Of a stretch of DNA of 64,000 nt, positions 39,607 through 52,096 are shown in pieces (the first letter of the stretch is position 1; every line of letters begins with the position of its first letter). The stretch comes from Gymnogyps californianus (lineage: Eukaryota; Chordata; Aves; Accipitriformes; Cathartidae). A model generated the notes under the pieces. The model was not told where the DNA came from and did no database searches. It worked only from the letters and a program-made list of their open reading frames with translations. Made by a program: the position numbers and the translations under genes. The stretch is from positions 27,445,502 through 27,509,501 of the forward strand of contig NC_059477.1 of assembly GCF_018139145.2 (NCBI RefSeq), given 5' to 3'.

Positions 39607-40337
39607 TCATTTCTTTGGCTCTCTCTTGCTTTTCAATTTTCCACTTGGCAACCGCGTTGAAGTGATGCAAGGAAGTAGCCGCTGCTTAACTGCAAATTAT
39701 TAATTAGATGCCAAGGAGTCTGTGCATGACTGCACGCAGGGCAAGGGGGGCTGTGTCCTACATTACAAAATCAACGGACTGGCTTGGCATTGCTTTTCTG
39801 CCCAGAGATATAATTTAGTGGTGAGTCTCCATTTACTCCAGAACTGATTCCTAAAAGAGAAGGCACTTGCACAGTCTATTGCGGGGGAGAGGGGGAGGGA
39901 AAAACCAAAAAAACTCCCACCCTTGGTGACCAAGGGCTGATCCTTTAGCTGGTGAAACTCTTTGCTAAGAGCCTCAATCGCCGTTAAAACAAATACTAAT
40001 TGTTCTTAGCTAGGAGCTGGCTATAAATAGCCTGACTGAAGATGTTCTGCTGTAAAATACCAATCTGATGAAATTGAGAAAGACTTCAGGTGCTCAGGGC
40101 TACCCAGCTCTCCAGGTTTTCCTAGGACTTACTGCCACCCCAGTGGGAGCTGACACCCCTCTGCTGAGACAGCATGTCTGGCCACACGCGTCCTCCCAGA
40201 CTGCTGCAGCGCAACTGAAAGTAGGTTTGCACAAGCCGTGGCTGAAGGCGCTGTGGTTTTCGGTGCTGTACGTACACTTTGCCCTAGACACGTCTCTGCT
40301 CAGAGGACCTCATAGTTTAAATACTCGAGACCAACAA

Positions 40338-40486
40338 ACATCCCGGGGGGGATCTGTTCCAATGGGTAATTACCCTCATTGTTAAAAATTAACAACAAAA
40401 CAATAATCGTAGACAGCTGGGCCTTTCGTGCCTTTTATAGCAACATTCCCACAGCTCCGCGAGAGACATTGTTTGGGATTCACAAA
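40338..40486 (+). repeat. Locally duplicated element, copy A
   Basis: This stretch matches 41,396-41,550 in the same orientation at about 84% identity (19 differences in 118 aligned bases, counted by eye from ATCTG to GACATTG). Shared blocks include TTAAAAATTAAC, GTAGACAGCTG (E-box CAGCTG at 40,414-40,419), CCTTTTATAG at 40,431-40,440 and TTCCCACAG. The CAGCTG-to-CCTTTTATAG spacing is the same in both copies. No similarity to a known transposon is recognised. Confidence 0.85.
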
Positions 40487-41395
40487 TAAATTTTCACCCC
40501 AATTCAGGATAAATCCTTAGTCGACTGTTTCAGATGTTTCCCAAGAGGGAACAGCCACTTCCCATGTGGCTCTAGCCATGGCACATCTTCCTGGCATGCA
40601 TATCCCTGGCAGAAGTGCTGGGGGGCTTCGATGCTTGTAGGAGCCGAGCTCCAGACCGTGCTTGTGCACCCGAAGTTGCTGCATCCCTCATTTTCTGCAT
40701 GTTTTAACTCACAGCATTGCCTGGCCTTGGCACTGACAGAGACTTGGGAGCCTTTGGTTGCCTCCTCCTCTCCAAGAGGTTGGCTGGTGGTAGATGGCCC
40801 AGGGCAAAGGGAGGCTCAAGGAGAAGTGTAAGCATGTAAAAAGCTGCAGCCAGCTCATCTTCAAGGGGGTAGGCAGAGGTGATCAGGAGATGGACTTAAA
40901 CTGAGCAGAGAAACAACCCCAGCTCCTGCGAGCCAAGCTGATAACCCAGAAGAGTGGCAGAGGCCTAATGGGAAGGCTGGAGGGAGGTTGGTCAGCTGTG
41001 ATGACGTGCATCCTACGAAGCCAAAAGAGCATGCTTGGCTTGGAGTGCTCCAAGTGCCAAATCCTGAGTGGTCTTGGGACTGTCATTTGAAGGCAGACCT
41101 CAGCTGCACCCTGCTCATCTCAGGCTTGGGTGTCCCCTCCCTCTACCACCCATAACAATTCATATTTCTGTATGCCAGAAAGTGCTAACCAAGGTCAAAG
41201 GTGCGGGCTTGCAAGTCGCAAGAAAAACCTTCTGCAGCTCCCCTAGACGCTGTGGCTGATCACCACCACTCCGCAGCCTGACGCGAAACCAGAGCAGGAT
41301 GATGCAAACCATCACATAGACCCTGTCAGGGTTAGCAAGAACAGCCAGTGCTTGATCCCTGCCCTGAGAATCAGAAAGTGTCAGTAGTCCAGACA

Positions 41396-41550
41396 AAGAA
41401 ACATCCCTGGGGAATCTGCTCCACTGGTTAATCACCATCACCCTTAAAAATTAACAGCAAAACAGTAATAGTAGACAGCTGTGCTTTTCCTGCCTTTTAT
41501 AGCAACGTTCCCACAGCACAGTGAGGGACATTGTTTTGGGTTCACAAACA
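41396..41550 (+). repeat. Locally duplicated element, copy B
   Basis: Partner of 40,338-40,486, about 1.06 kb downstream. The E-box CAGCTG is at 41,476-41,481 and the CCTTTTATAG block at 41,493-41,502. It lies about 140 bases before the first LTR. Weaker similarity may extend a few tens of bases further upstream. Confidence 0.85.
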
Positions 41551-41688
41551 GCTTTTGGGCCATGTTCGTGCCTTCATCTCTTTTTCCATGGCCTACCTTT
41601 CACCTACTGGACTCCACTCACCAGAAGGCAGCCAGCCTGCCACTTCCACTGCAATAAAACCAAGCAGCCAGCAGAAAAGCACATGGAC

Positions 41689-42842
41689 TGTATTGGTTTT
41701 GCATGGCAAGGTTTTGGTAGCAGGGGGGCTACAGGGGTGGCTTCTGCAAGAAGCCGCCAGAAGCTTCCCCTGTGTTCAATAGAGCCAATGCCAGCCGGCT
41801 CGAAGATGGACCCGCTGCTGGCCAAGGCCGAGCCCATCAGTGATGGTGGTAGTGCCTCTGGGATAATGTATTTAAGAAGGGGGGGGAAAATCTGCACAAT
41901 AGCAATTGCAGCCGGAGAGAGGAGTGAGAGTGTGTGACAGCAACAACTCCGCAGACACCAAGGTCAGTGAAGAAGGAGGGGGAGGAGGTGCTCCAGGCGC
42001 CGGAGCAGAGATTCCCCTGCAGCCCCTGGGGAAGACCGTGGTGAGGCAGGCTGTCCCCCTGCAGCCCATGGAGGGCCACGGTGGAGCAGATATCCACCTG
42101 CAGCCCATGGAGGACCCCACGCCAGAGCAGGTGGATGCCCAAAGGAGGCTGTGACCCTGTGGGAAGCCCGCGCTGGAGCAGGCTCCTGGCAGGACCTGCG
42201 GACCCGTGGCCCCGTGGAGAGAGGAGCCCATGCTGGAGCAGGTTTGTTGGCAGGACTTGTGACCCCACGGGGGACCCACGCTGGAGCAGTCTGTTCCTGA
42301 AGGACTGCACCCTGTGGAAGGGACCCACGCTGGAGCAGTTCATGAAGAACTGCAGCCCGTGGGAAGGACTCACGTTGGAGAAGTTCGTGGAGGACTGTCT
42401 CCTGTGGGAGGGACCCCACGCTGGAGCCGAGGAAGAGTGTGAGGAGTTCTTGCCCTGAGGAGGAAGGAGCAGCAGAAACAACGTGTGATGAACTGACTGC
42501 AACCCCCATTCCCCATCTCCCTGTGCTGCTGGGGGGAGGAAGCAGAGAAAATTGGGAGTGAAGTTAAGCCCAGGAAGAAGGGAGAGGTGGGGGGAAGGTG
42601 TTTTTAAGATTTGGTTTTATTTTCTCATTAACCTACTCTGATTTGATTGGCAATAAATTAAACTAATTTCCCCAAGTCGAGTCTGTTTTGCCCATGATGG
42701 TAATTGGTGAGTGATCTTCCTGTCCTTACCTCAACCCGCGAGCCATTTGTTATATTTTTCTCATCCCTGTCCACCTAAGGAGGGGGAGTGATAGAGCAGC
42801 TTTGGTGGGCACCTGGCATCCAGCCAGGGTCAACCCACCACA
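41689..42842 (+). mobile_element. Solo LTR of an avian endogenous retrovirus, copy 1
   Basis: A 1,154-base element begins TGTATTGG and ends CCACCACA (TG...CA). It has a TATA-type box TATTTAA at 41,869-41,875 and an AATAAA at 42,652-42,657, so it points to the plus strand. A strong splice-donor match CCAAG|GTCAGT has its GT at 41,963. Between TATA and poly(A) signal lies a GC-rich array of degenerate 45-60-base units. Flanks show no primer-binding site or polypurine tract and no gag, pol or env, so it is solo. The five bases on each side (TGGAC / CAAAC) are not a convincing target duplication. The family resembles one common in bird genomes; I do not assign a name or class. Confidence 0.9.
42000..42430 (+). 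repeat. Degenerate 45-60-bp tandem array inside LTR copy 1
   Basis: The core CGCTGGAGCA (or one mismatch) recurs near 42,171, 42,231, 42,279, 42,328, 42,373 and 42,419. Weaker units (GGTGGAGCAG, GCCAGAGCAG) lie before these. Each unit also carries a GGACTG or GGACTTG and a CCCGTGG block. Spacing is 45 to 60 bases. The array keeps several frames open (up to 221 codons on the minus strand), which I regard as a composition effect. Confidence 0.8.
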
Positions 42843-45800
42843 CAAACACACACAGCAAGCTTGGTCCTAGCCTGAGTGAAGCTTAGCATTCCTTCACATT
42901 CTTGGTTGTGGAAAGAGTTGTTCAAATCAGGCTCATAGCAACCTTTTAGATGTCGCACTCAGAGTTATGTAAAATATTTTCCCTGCTTTGGTAGTTGGCA
43001 AAGTTTGTTTTATAAGACAAATGGAATTTATTAATGCAAAATATTTATCAAGTATTTGTACTTTTTTTTTTTCCAAGGGAGTAGAGAGGTTGACCAGGAG
43101 TCTTTCATCTTTGTTGGCTTCTGAATGTTAAAAATGCAGCTGATTTAGAGCATGACCACAAGCCAGAGTCTCTCTCATTTCCACAAAGCCCTTTTTCTGC
43201 AAGTGATGGCAAGTTCTCCCTTTGACAAAGGTACCATCTTCCTGCAGCGATGGCAGGGAATGCTCCTGAAATGTATTCTCAAAGGCTTGGGTGATCTCTA
43301 TCCTACAGATGAACAGCAGAGGTAAAAGGCAGCATGCGGGGTCCTCTGTGCTCAGCTCCACAGACGGGCAAAACAAGAAGATATTCCATACCTCAAGCAC
43401 CTCACATCATCCAGAAGGGTGCATGTAAGGTAAGAATACACCAAAAAAGAAGGGAAGTAGTGGGAAAGGGGAGGACAGTACATTGGCCAAATGAAGTAGC
43501 CTGATCCCCACATACAACCACTCTGATTGCTGATTTCCACCCCTTGGAAACAAAAGAAGTAAAGCAGCTGGTAGCTCTACCACCATGCCTAATGCCTTGG
43601 ATTCTCCAAGTGAGCAATGTGAAATGACTTATCAGTGCTTAAGGTCCTGTTGTGAAAAGGTGAAAAGGTGAAAGTGCTTAAGGAATGTTGTGAAAACCAT
43701 CACTGTCTTAAGCTGCTAAACACTGATTCGGTAACAACAGTCCAAACCAAAGCTCTTGGCCATGGCCAGGCTGCTGATGGGCTCAGATCACAAACCAGTT
43801 TCTTTAGGCTTCCATACCTGTCTGATTGTTTATCATCTTCTATCTTTTCCTTTGACTGTTTTCTTCTTTGTTTTGATAGGTACCAGCATAGTCTTCATCT
43901 GAGGCCCATAAGGACTATCATGGCATACACAACATTTTTGTCAGAGGTGGACCTACTTTGGAATAAACATCTCTGCTTGCTACAGGAAGTTGCATTTAAT
44001 TCTTTCTTATTCTTCATGCACAAAGAAGAATATATCTTCAGCTGACTAAAGTTAAAAATCAGTTGTTTAATGCCTAAATTATTTATTTGTTCCCCTTCTT
44101 TCCTTGCATGACTTGGGTCTACTCTGCATTTAAGAGTTTTTTAAATGTTCCCTTTACAGATTTGCCTTTTAATCTCAAATCCAATCCATTACAGTAAAAA
44201 CAGTTTCAAATCCAACAGCCTGAATGGAAACAGACGTGATTGATAGAGACCAAGATCCTACCTTCAAGCAATCAATTTGGCCTCACAGCTGGGATATTGG
44301 AGACAATCTTGCTTTGCATCAAAACTTCTCCCTTCAAAGGTGAGGCCCAGTAGTAGGTGGTGACTTGGAAGAACTATATTCAGTGAAAAAGGCAAGTGCC
44401 CTCTTGGTCCACCACTTAGCATCGCCCATGAAATAATATTTATTTGGAGGAATCGGGTCCTCTCTCCACACTTTCAAAGAACTGGAGCCGTTCCAGAACT
44501 GCCTGAAGGGGAGAGCAAAGCAGCGACTTGCAGGACATTTGTCTCAGGGTGGGCAAGGGCTGCAGAATAAAATGTGCCTCTTACAATATGAGATTTAATC
44601 AAAGAAATGGAGAAGGGTCACAGAGCAAATTCCTGAAACCAAACTCATGAGTTATAAATATTCCCTGGTGTGAACAGAGGTCTCTTTGGAAAAGCCCACT
44701 GAATCAAGGCTGAAAATATTCCATTTTGGTGAACAAAATACAAAAAAGAAGTCATCAACAGGAGAGCTACCAGGTCCAGGAGGGACAGTTCTCCACTCTC
44801 CAGGTTAATGGGCCCATTTCACAGGAGTGGGCCAAAGTCACAACACTCTAAGCAGAGAGAGTGTGAACAAGAAGCACCTTAGTGGAAAAGTGGGGAGTCA
44901 TCACCTGGCCTGGACTACCCTTCCAGTTGTCTCAAGTATGGCCTCTTCTGTGCCAAGGTCTGCCCTTGGCTTTCCAGCTCTCTGCTCATCCCAGGCTGTA
45001 ATGTGATGAATGCAGGCTCTGTGGCCCCACAACTCAATTTCCTCTGCATCAGCTTCCCTGCGTCCCCTGCTGAGCTCTTTCCATGAAGAGCAGGTAGAAC
45101 TCTGAGCACGGGGCAGGAATCTAACATCCCAGCCCAAACACAAACGCTTGCTCCCAAGGCATGTCCATCAGATGACCAAAGGCCAGGAGAGTACGTTGGA
45201 GGCAAAGCCCAGGGAATCTTTTACAAAATTCACGTTTTAAAAGCGCAGCCCAAAGCCTCAGCTGGTGTAACCTAGCAATATTGTGCTTGTAATTGCAGAA
45301 AAATAAGAAACCCAGGCCAGCTCTTCCTCTGCTGCCACAGGGGCAAGGGGCAGCCGTGACCGTGCACATCACAGCACAGCTGGTGCGGGCAGCACCAACC
45401 CGTTTTGTCTCCTGAGAAATCATGTGGAGGCATACTCCCAGCAAAGCCCCAGACGTGCAGCCCCGTGGGGCTGACTGTGCTCTTCCCCTGACTGCGCACC
45501 GGGAAGCTCGGACACTTTCCCACAGCGACACTGCTCACACTCTGGGTCAAGAGGTGAGTAAGAGAGGACAAGAGAAGAAACAAGAGGTGGGCAAAGGTTG
45601 AGGGAAAGCCAGCCCTTCGGCTCTCCAAAGGGTGAAGCTCAAGGGAGGTTTGTAGCCTGACATATCGATGGATGCCAGAGTCCTAGGAGAAGGTTTCTTT
45701 TAGGGAGACATTGGGGTTTCAGCGATGCTGCGCTGGCTTCTCCCTCCTTTCTTTGCTTTGGCAGTTTCAGATGCCAGAGCAGCACTGCCCTTTGCCTGGG

Positions 45801-48800
45801 GCAGAGGGAGAGAAGCAGCCCAGGCCTGAAGCTCTGATCTGTGGGTCCCTGCCTGGCTGTAGGCACCAGCTCCAGGGCTGCTTCTACACCAGTATAAGCA
45901 CTGAGGGAGAAACAAAAGGGGAGCACGACAGCCTCATTCACTTGCTAATAGGCTACTGAAAGAAAGACATCAAATCTACTGATCGCCATGCAAGGATACA
46001 GTCCAACTTGCTAAAAACAGAGGAAAAAGCAAGACAGGGCAAGGGAGGAGAGGAAATGGATTAGGTTTTCCAGAAGCACCCCAAAATCCGCATACCCGAC
46101 TCAACAGGAACTCCAGGAGGCTGAGCAGGGCAGTAACACCAAACTGTTGAACACCAAACAAGCACTTTTTTCAGCTCTGGTTAGAAAAATCCTTTCTTGC
46201 AGAGCTGCCATAGTTCATATGCTCAGAGCAACAGTGTACAGAAAGGAGAAGGGTTGGGGTTTTTTGGGAAGGGAGGTGGAAAAAAAAAAGAGCACAAACC
46301 CTGCACTGGGAAAGCCACACCGATGAGCTTGTTAACATTTGAAGAGACTGCTTGGCGTGATTCCTTACACAGATTCCTGCCAAGAATTTGCAAGAGGAAA
46401 GTATATTTAGCAATCCAAGGCATGCCAAAGCCTTGTCAAGAGAAAAAAAACATTTTGAATATGTGGAATAGCAATTAGACATTTTCTAAGCAGCCATTTT
46501 CAAAATGCATCCAGGCATCTAATAAGGGCACCTGAGGCATATCCACAACTCCGCCACACTCCATGCCTCAAAAGACATCCACTAAGGATCAAATACTCGG
46601 AGGAAGGATATGTTACCGATGGCAACTGCCCACTTCCAGAGCACTGGAGCCGGTTTCAAGCAGGCGATTCTCTGTCACCCTGAGCCACTGGAAATACAGA
46701 GTCTCATGCCACTGCATATCACTCTGTAGCATCCTTTAAGGAATCATTTCTCCAAGAAAAGCTGTGAGCCATGCTGCATAGCTGGGAAGCAAAGAGGTGT
46801 TGCCTGCCCACTTGTTTCATAGGAGCTGGACCACCAGCTCTGCAATGCTCTGTTTCCCCAAGTGGAGCTGCTGAACATCCAGGTGAGATAAGCAGCAGGT
46901 GGAAGCTAGGACAATATGTAAAATCAGATGGTGACTTGCAGCCCGTTAAAGTGGTGTTCACATCATACCCCTGCTCTGGCTGATTCTCTCATTGTCCAAT
47001 GCTCTGAACTGCAAAGCCAGCAATAATCTTCATCACTAAAGCTCCTTTCTCTCTAGGGAGAGACCTAGAAAATTGTCCCAGGACAGGGTGTATCTGCCCC
47101 AGGAAGGTGACTCACCTGCATCAGTCACTCTTGTTTCTGAAGTACCTTTGGGAATCTCCCTGGCATGCAGCATGGAGGAAGAGGCATGAAGGAGCTCAGG
47201 AAGGCAATGGGCAGCCCTTGATTGTGCACAAGGATGAAGGCAGTTGACCATACAGCAAGGCCAAGACATTTGCTGTTCATGGAAGTTAGAAATCACACTG
47301 AGATATGCCCCTTAAAACATGGTGCCCATCGCTTATAACTGTCAGGCTATATTACGGTCAAATCCCTAAGAAAGACACAAAGCCACAAGGGAGTACCTGC
47401 ACATGGGGTGAGTTCACACCGCCTTTAAGTCAGGGCACACAGAAGGGACAACCAATGCCTGTGGCTGAGGTTTCTCATCCCTGTGAGCCCTAAGCCCCAA
47501 CAGTCTTTAATATGTGGCATAACACAAACACAAATAGTGCCCCCAAGGCTTAGTATCGTGATCCCCTACAGACCAAACAGGTTGTCAGTGAGCAGGAGAG
47601 AGCAGGAAGTACAAATGGGGTAAAGCAGAGAAATAGGAATGAGGATAGTTGCCCTGAGCTCTTTCAGTTTTTAGTTTCCAAGTTCCTTTGGGCTCCTGAA
47701 ACACCTTTGGACACCTGAAATGCCACTTTGATTACAGCCACCATCCCCTTGGGTTATATCCTCGATCCTGGAAAAAAAAGCCATCGGACTGACAGATTGC
47801 TCTGAGAAAGAGGTCTTCTTCTCACCTGCTCTTCAAAAGCAACCAAGATCAACCAACCTGCTCAGCCATATCTACAGAACATTCAGTCAGATTCAAAGTC
47901 TCCGTTTCCATCAAACCCTCCTCCAATTCCCGTAGCTGTAGCAATCCAGACGGGTCAGACACTGCCGTAAACTCACACCCTCCAAGACAGGTGCCAGCAC
48001 TTTGCTCTCTGCTTCTACAGCATCTAAGATGACTCAATCCAAGTTCCTGACTGAGGCTTAACAACAAGTATACTGAAAGCAGTAAGTAATACTGCTAGGA
48101 ATTCCTGTTTTCACCCTAGACTCCCAGAGGAAACAACAAATTTTGAGGATCACCTGGGCAAATCACATAGTTGTTGATACAACAAATTATCCTAGGATAT
48201 ATACAGGGTTTGGACAGAGCAACGACACAAATTCAGCTCTGTTAGAGGCGACAGGTGACCACAAAACCCCCTTCTCCAACCCCCCCATTCCTATTTCTAC
48301 CTCCTGATCGCTTTTGGTACAGACCCCTGTTTCAGTCTAAAATCACTGTCATGGTCGATTTTAGAGGGGGAAGCATGAAACGCTGAGCTAAGAAGCTATA
48401 GTAGGCATACAGGTGAGCAGAGCCTTTCTCCTGGATGGGAAGGGAAGCTGAGAAGACGCAGCCAAGCAGCAGCCCTGCAGCACTGAGCAGCAGAGCGGCA
48501 GTGTCGCCCGCTGGCCGCTCGCAGCATTGCCAGCTGACAGTGCTCTGACCACAGCATCCTCCCTCTTTCCTGCCCTCTCCACCTTCCTCCCTGCTCTCAC
48601 TTTGGGGAAACGTGCGGAATTGGCAGCCCTGAAGGTTCACCAGCACAAAACGCCTCAGCTCAGGAGTGGGCCAGGGTACCACGGCGCTCTTGGGAGAACA
48701 CAACAAGCCCAGGAGCTCTGCAGGCACAGCCCATGCAGGGATGCAGGTAGGACCACACAGTCCAGATCAAAAAAATCATCTCACATCCTTATCTTCTCTT

Positions 48801-51800
48801 CCTGTTTCCACCCTGCCCAGCTTCCACCCTCTGCAAATATTAATCCTAAAGGTAATTAATAACTTCCTCACAGGAACAGAAGTCACCTTAGATAAGATAC
48901 CTGTGCAATCACCCTGGGATATCAACATAACGAAACGTATCCTCTGCACCTGTTAATGAACGGCTACTTCATAGCAGTTGAGTGGGCTTTAATCAGAAAC
49001 CTGTACTTTAATTATGACCCCTGCAGAGGCGTGCAGAGTCATATCTCAGCACCCAGAACTGGGAGGGGAGAGGGACATGGAAACGTGACCCAAGCACACT
49101 GAGTCAAGAATAAAAAGCAATATGCAGAACAACACTATCCTGCTTATAAAGGCAGCGAGAGCCGGTAACACACACACATCCACACAGCAGCTGTCACAGC
49201 CAGCTACAAGCCTTCAAGGCAGCACGTAAATCCGAATTTGTCAGAAGCACGCTCACCAGCTTGTCACTTACATCTGGTTTTAGCCGTTCAACAACTCCAG
49301 AAGAGAGAAGGACATGTTTAACCAGGGGACTGGTTAAACACCTGCAGCTGTTCCAAAGACTGAGCAGTACTTTTCTCTGACAGATCACTGAGGCATAGCA
49401 GTGACTTTCCTGTGGCAGATGAGCCACATCCATGGCCCCTGGATCACTGCAGAATCCTGTGAACTTTTGCTCCAGTAGGAACACCTCATGCAGGTGGTGC
49501 TCGAGTTTTGGACAACTTCTGCAGCTTCACTGAAAACAGCATTTCCCCTTCCCATCCTCAAGCCCACCACCCAGGAAGCTGGGCTGCTGTTTCCAAGCTG
49601 TCAGGCCTCCCCTGCCTCAACTGGCTGCATGGTGCCTCCTTGTAGAAACGTGCACCTCCACAGAGCCACCCAAGCCCCTCAGAGCCCCTTCTAGAGGTAG
49701 AGCTGTACGGCCACATCACCAGAGAAACCTCCCCCCAGGCACATCGCGTGTTTTACCAACAAAGGCTTTCACACGATGAAGTAGCAAGCAAAGTAATCAG
49801 TGCTCATGTGGTTTCATCAGTTTCCCAACAAAAGGACTCACATGAAGACACCTTCAGCATAATGGAAGTTGTCTTTATTTTGATGCAGTTTAAGAAGTGT
49901 TATCATTGCTCAGAAACCTTTTCAAAAGCGCTCTCCCAAGGTGATGCACAGATGCGTGGCCAATACCTCCTGAGCTCGCTCATCTCCATGTGAGCTGGCA
50001 ACTGAAGCAGCTGCCCCCATCTGCTTCACCCCTTTTCCTGGAGGTCCAAGCAGGACACAGAGCTGTTTCTGGACATCCAGTCTATACCAGCTCCCCAACC
50101 CTTCCTTCTCGCTGAGATTTCCCTAAAGGATGGCTCAGTTACCCGCAAAGCAGCTCCTGGACCACAGCACTTCATAAACCTACATAGGAAGGTAAGCCAA
50201 AGTCAGAGGCAGTGCCCCTTAATATTAACTCCCTGAGGCAGGTCAGCAGCTGTTTTTCAGGCAGCAGAGAGATCCTCACAGTAGCATAAGCCATCCCCAT
50301 GCACCATTCACCCTATCTTCAGTGGGAGCAGCAGCCAGCAGGAGAAAAGCTGGCTCCTTGAGCTGTTCCAGCTATCCACACACCAGTATGCAAGGCATCC
50401 TCAAGGGAGCAGAAACATCTTAACTGAAAAGAAAGTTCAAGGCAGCTTGGAGATGGCATCCCAAGAAAGCTGGTTAGCGTGAACCAGGACCAGCAATAGC
50501 AGTGCCCAGGACTTAGCTGGGAGGTCTGGCAAGTACCTAGAGAAAGCTGCTGTGGGCATGTCATGTAAGAAAAGCAGCAGCAAAAATGAGACAGAGTTGA
50601 GCTAAGAGTTTCTTGAACCCACAGGTTTCCTTCATAACCCTGCTATAACAGAAGACACATGTGCAGAAGGCCATGATGGTATTCATCTACATATACAAAA
50701 ATGAGCCATTGCTTCTAAGGGGAGTCACCCACTGCCACCTCCACTTCAAGCCTGTCACACAACTCTTTCACCCTGCACTACAGGCACAACAAGGTGTGTC
50801 AACAGAGAAATGTGCAGTGATCTCTCTCCCAGAAAGCAGATTGTCTGAGTCCCAGGGAATAACCCTCATCACTGTTGGGAGGTGACATGAAGGATATGCA
50901 GGTTGGTATGAATGACACTGGATACCTGAATACATGAATTTACTTCAGTAAGGGAAGTTTAGAGCACTGAATGGGAAAAAAAAAAAAAAAAAGTTTAGGA
51001 AACAGGTTCAGGGACACTGCAGTCAAACTTCCGAGCCACAGACTTTTTGCAGCCTGGGAAAAGGTTCCTACTTAGGTCCAGTTTTGAATCTATCTTTCAA
51101 AGATGTCAGGCTCATTAATGACATTATTGCTGTAGCTCATCACCACCCAAATCCATTTAAAGCTTAAGTTGGAGCAAGAGCAAGCAACCACTGTTCTACC
51201 TGCTTACTATTTTTCCTCCAGCAGCTATCAAGTTTATTATCAAGACTCATGTTTTCTGACCTGCATTGTTAAGGACAGGAGAGGTGCTGCAGTCACCAAA
51301 AAACCCAGACAAAAATCAAACCTCAAACCAAATTGAAACTCACCTAACAAACAGACCATAAAAAAATGTTCCAGCATCTTAAGCTTGACAGTCTAAAGGG
51401 ATAATTTAGAGGCAATTATTAACTCAAGCAGCAGCTTTTCCTCCAAGACTGAATGTCCCAGGAGTTGGCTCAACATGAAAATTTGTTGCAACAGTATGGA
51501 TTAGGCAACCTGAACATACACACATGGGAGCCTACTATCAGACCTAGGAAGAGCAAGCCATAGAGCGCGTTCAGGTGGACTAACCTGGAGATCTGCAGAC
51601 AACAGAACACACTACGGGCTGTAGGAAGCAATCGTCTGTAGCTGGCGCTGGAAAATCAGCAGCACTAGCCAGCAACAGAGGATGATAGCTGCTCTTTTAC
51701 CGTTCCGATCTCTGGCCCCAAGCCAGTCACGATGCTCTCTTTCTCTCCATCTTGCAGCACTCACCTTACTCCCCTGAGCCCTCCTCAAAGGCAAATGGGA

Positions 51801-52096
51801 AGAGGCAGTGATGTCTTCCATGTTCTCTCCTCCCCCCTTACATCCGTCCCTTCCTCCACTCATGGAGCTCTATGCTATTCCTCAAGGCACAGACTTGAAG
51901 GACACATCAAGATGAGCCAGGCTTCTTCAAGCTATTTAAGCTTTGTCAGATTCACCTCATCGCATTCAAGCAACAAAGTATGCAATTAACTCGAAAGGAA
52001 AAGTGGTTTTTAATGGATTCACCAGCAACAAGAGCCACTGAACTACTGGATAGCACTACTAATGACTCCATAGTTATACCTATAAATACAGTACAG
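42843..52096. other. Intergenic DNA between the two LTRs, no gene seen
   Basis: About 9.25 kb of unique-looking sequence separates the two same-direction LTRs. It contains no retroviral coding remnant that I can recognise; open frames are at most about 136 codons with no protease, polymerase or envelope-like motif. It is therefore host DNA, not a provirus interior. It holds a poly(A) run (50,976-50,992), a few other A/T runs, and nothing else I can name. Confidence 0.7.
50976..50992. repeat. poly(A) run, 17 bases
   Basis: Seventeen A in intergenic DNA. No retroposed body was recognised upstream. Confidence 0.95.

Larger units (their letters stand above)
38621..41688. other. Intergenic stretch with candidate regulatory sequence
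   Basis: No gene is supported. From about 39.6 kb the sequence looks regulatory by eye. It has an AT-rich homeodomain-type block (ATTATTAATTAG, about 39,698), a perfect MEF2 consensus CTATAAATAG at 40,021-40,030, and the duplicated 150-bp element described separately. The 900 bases between the two element copies hold nothing recognisable. Confidence 0.5.

Noticed and set aside
41837..42502. 221-codon minus-strand open frame in LTR copy 1, with a 183-codon counterpart at 52,245-52,796
   Set aside because: It lies antisense in the GC-rich tandem array of the LTR, similar lengths are open in other frames, the two copies are frameshifted relative to each other at the ends, and the product has no recognisable family. 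The repeat structure explains it.
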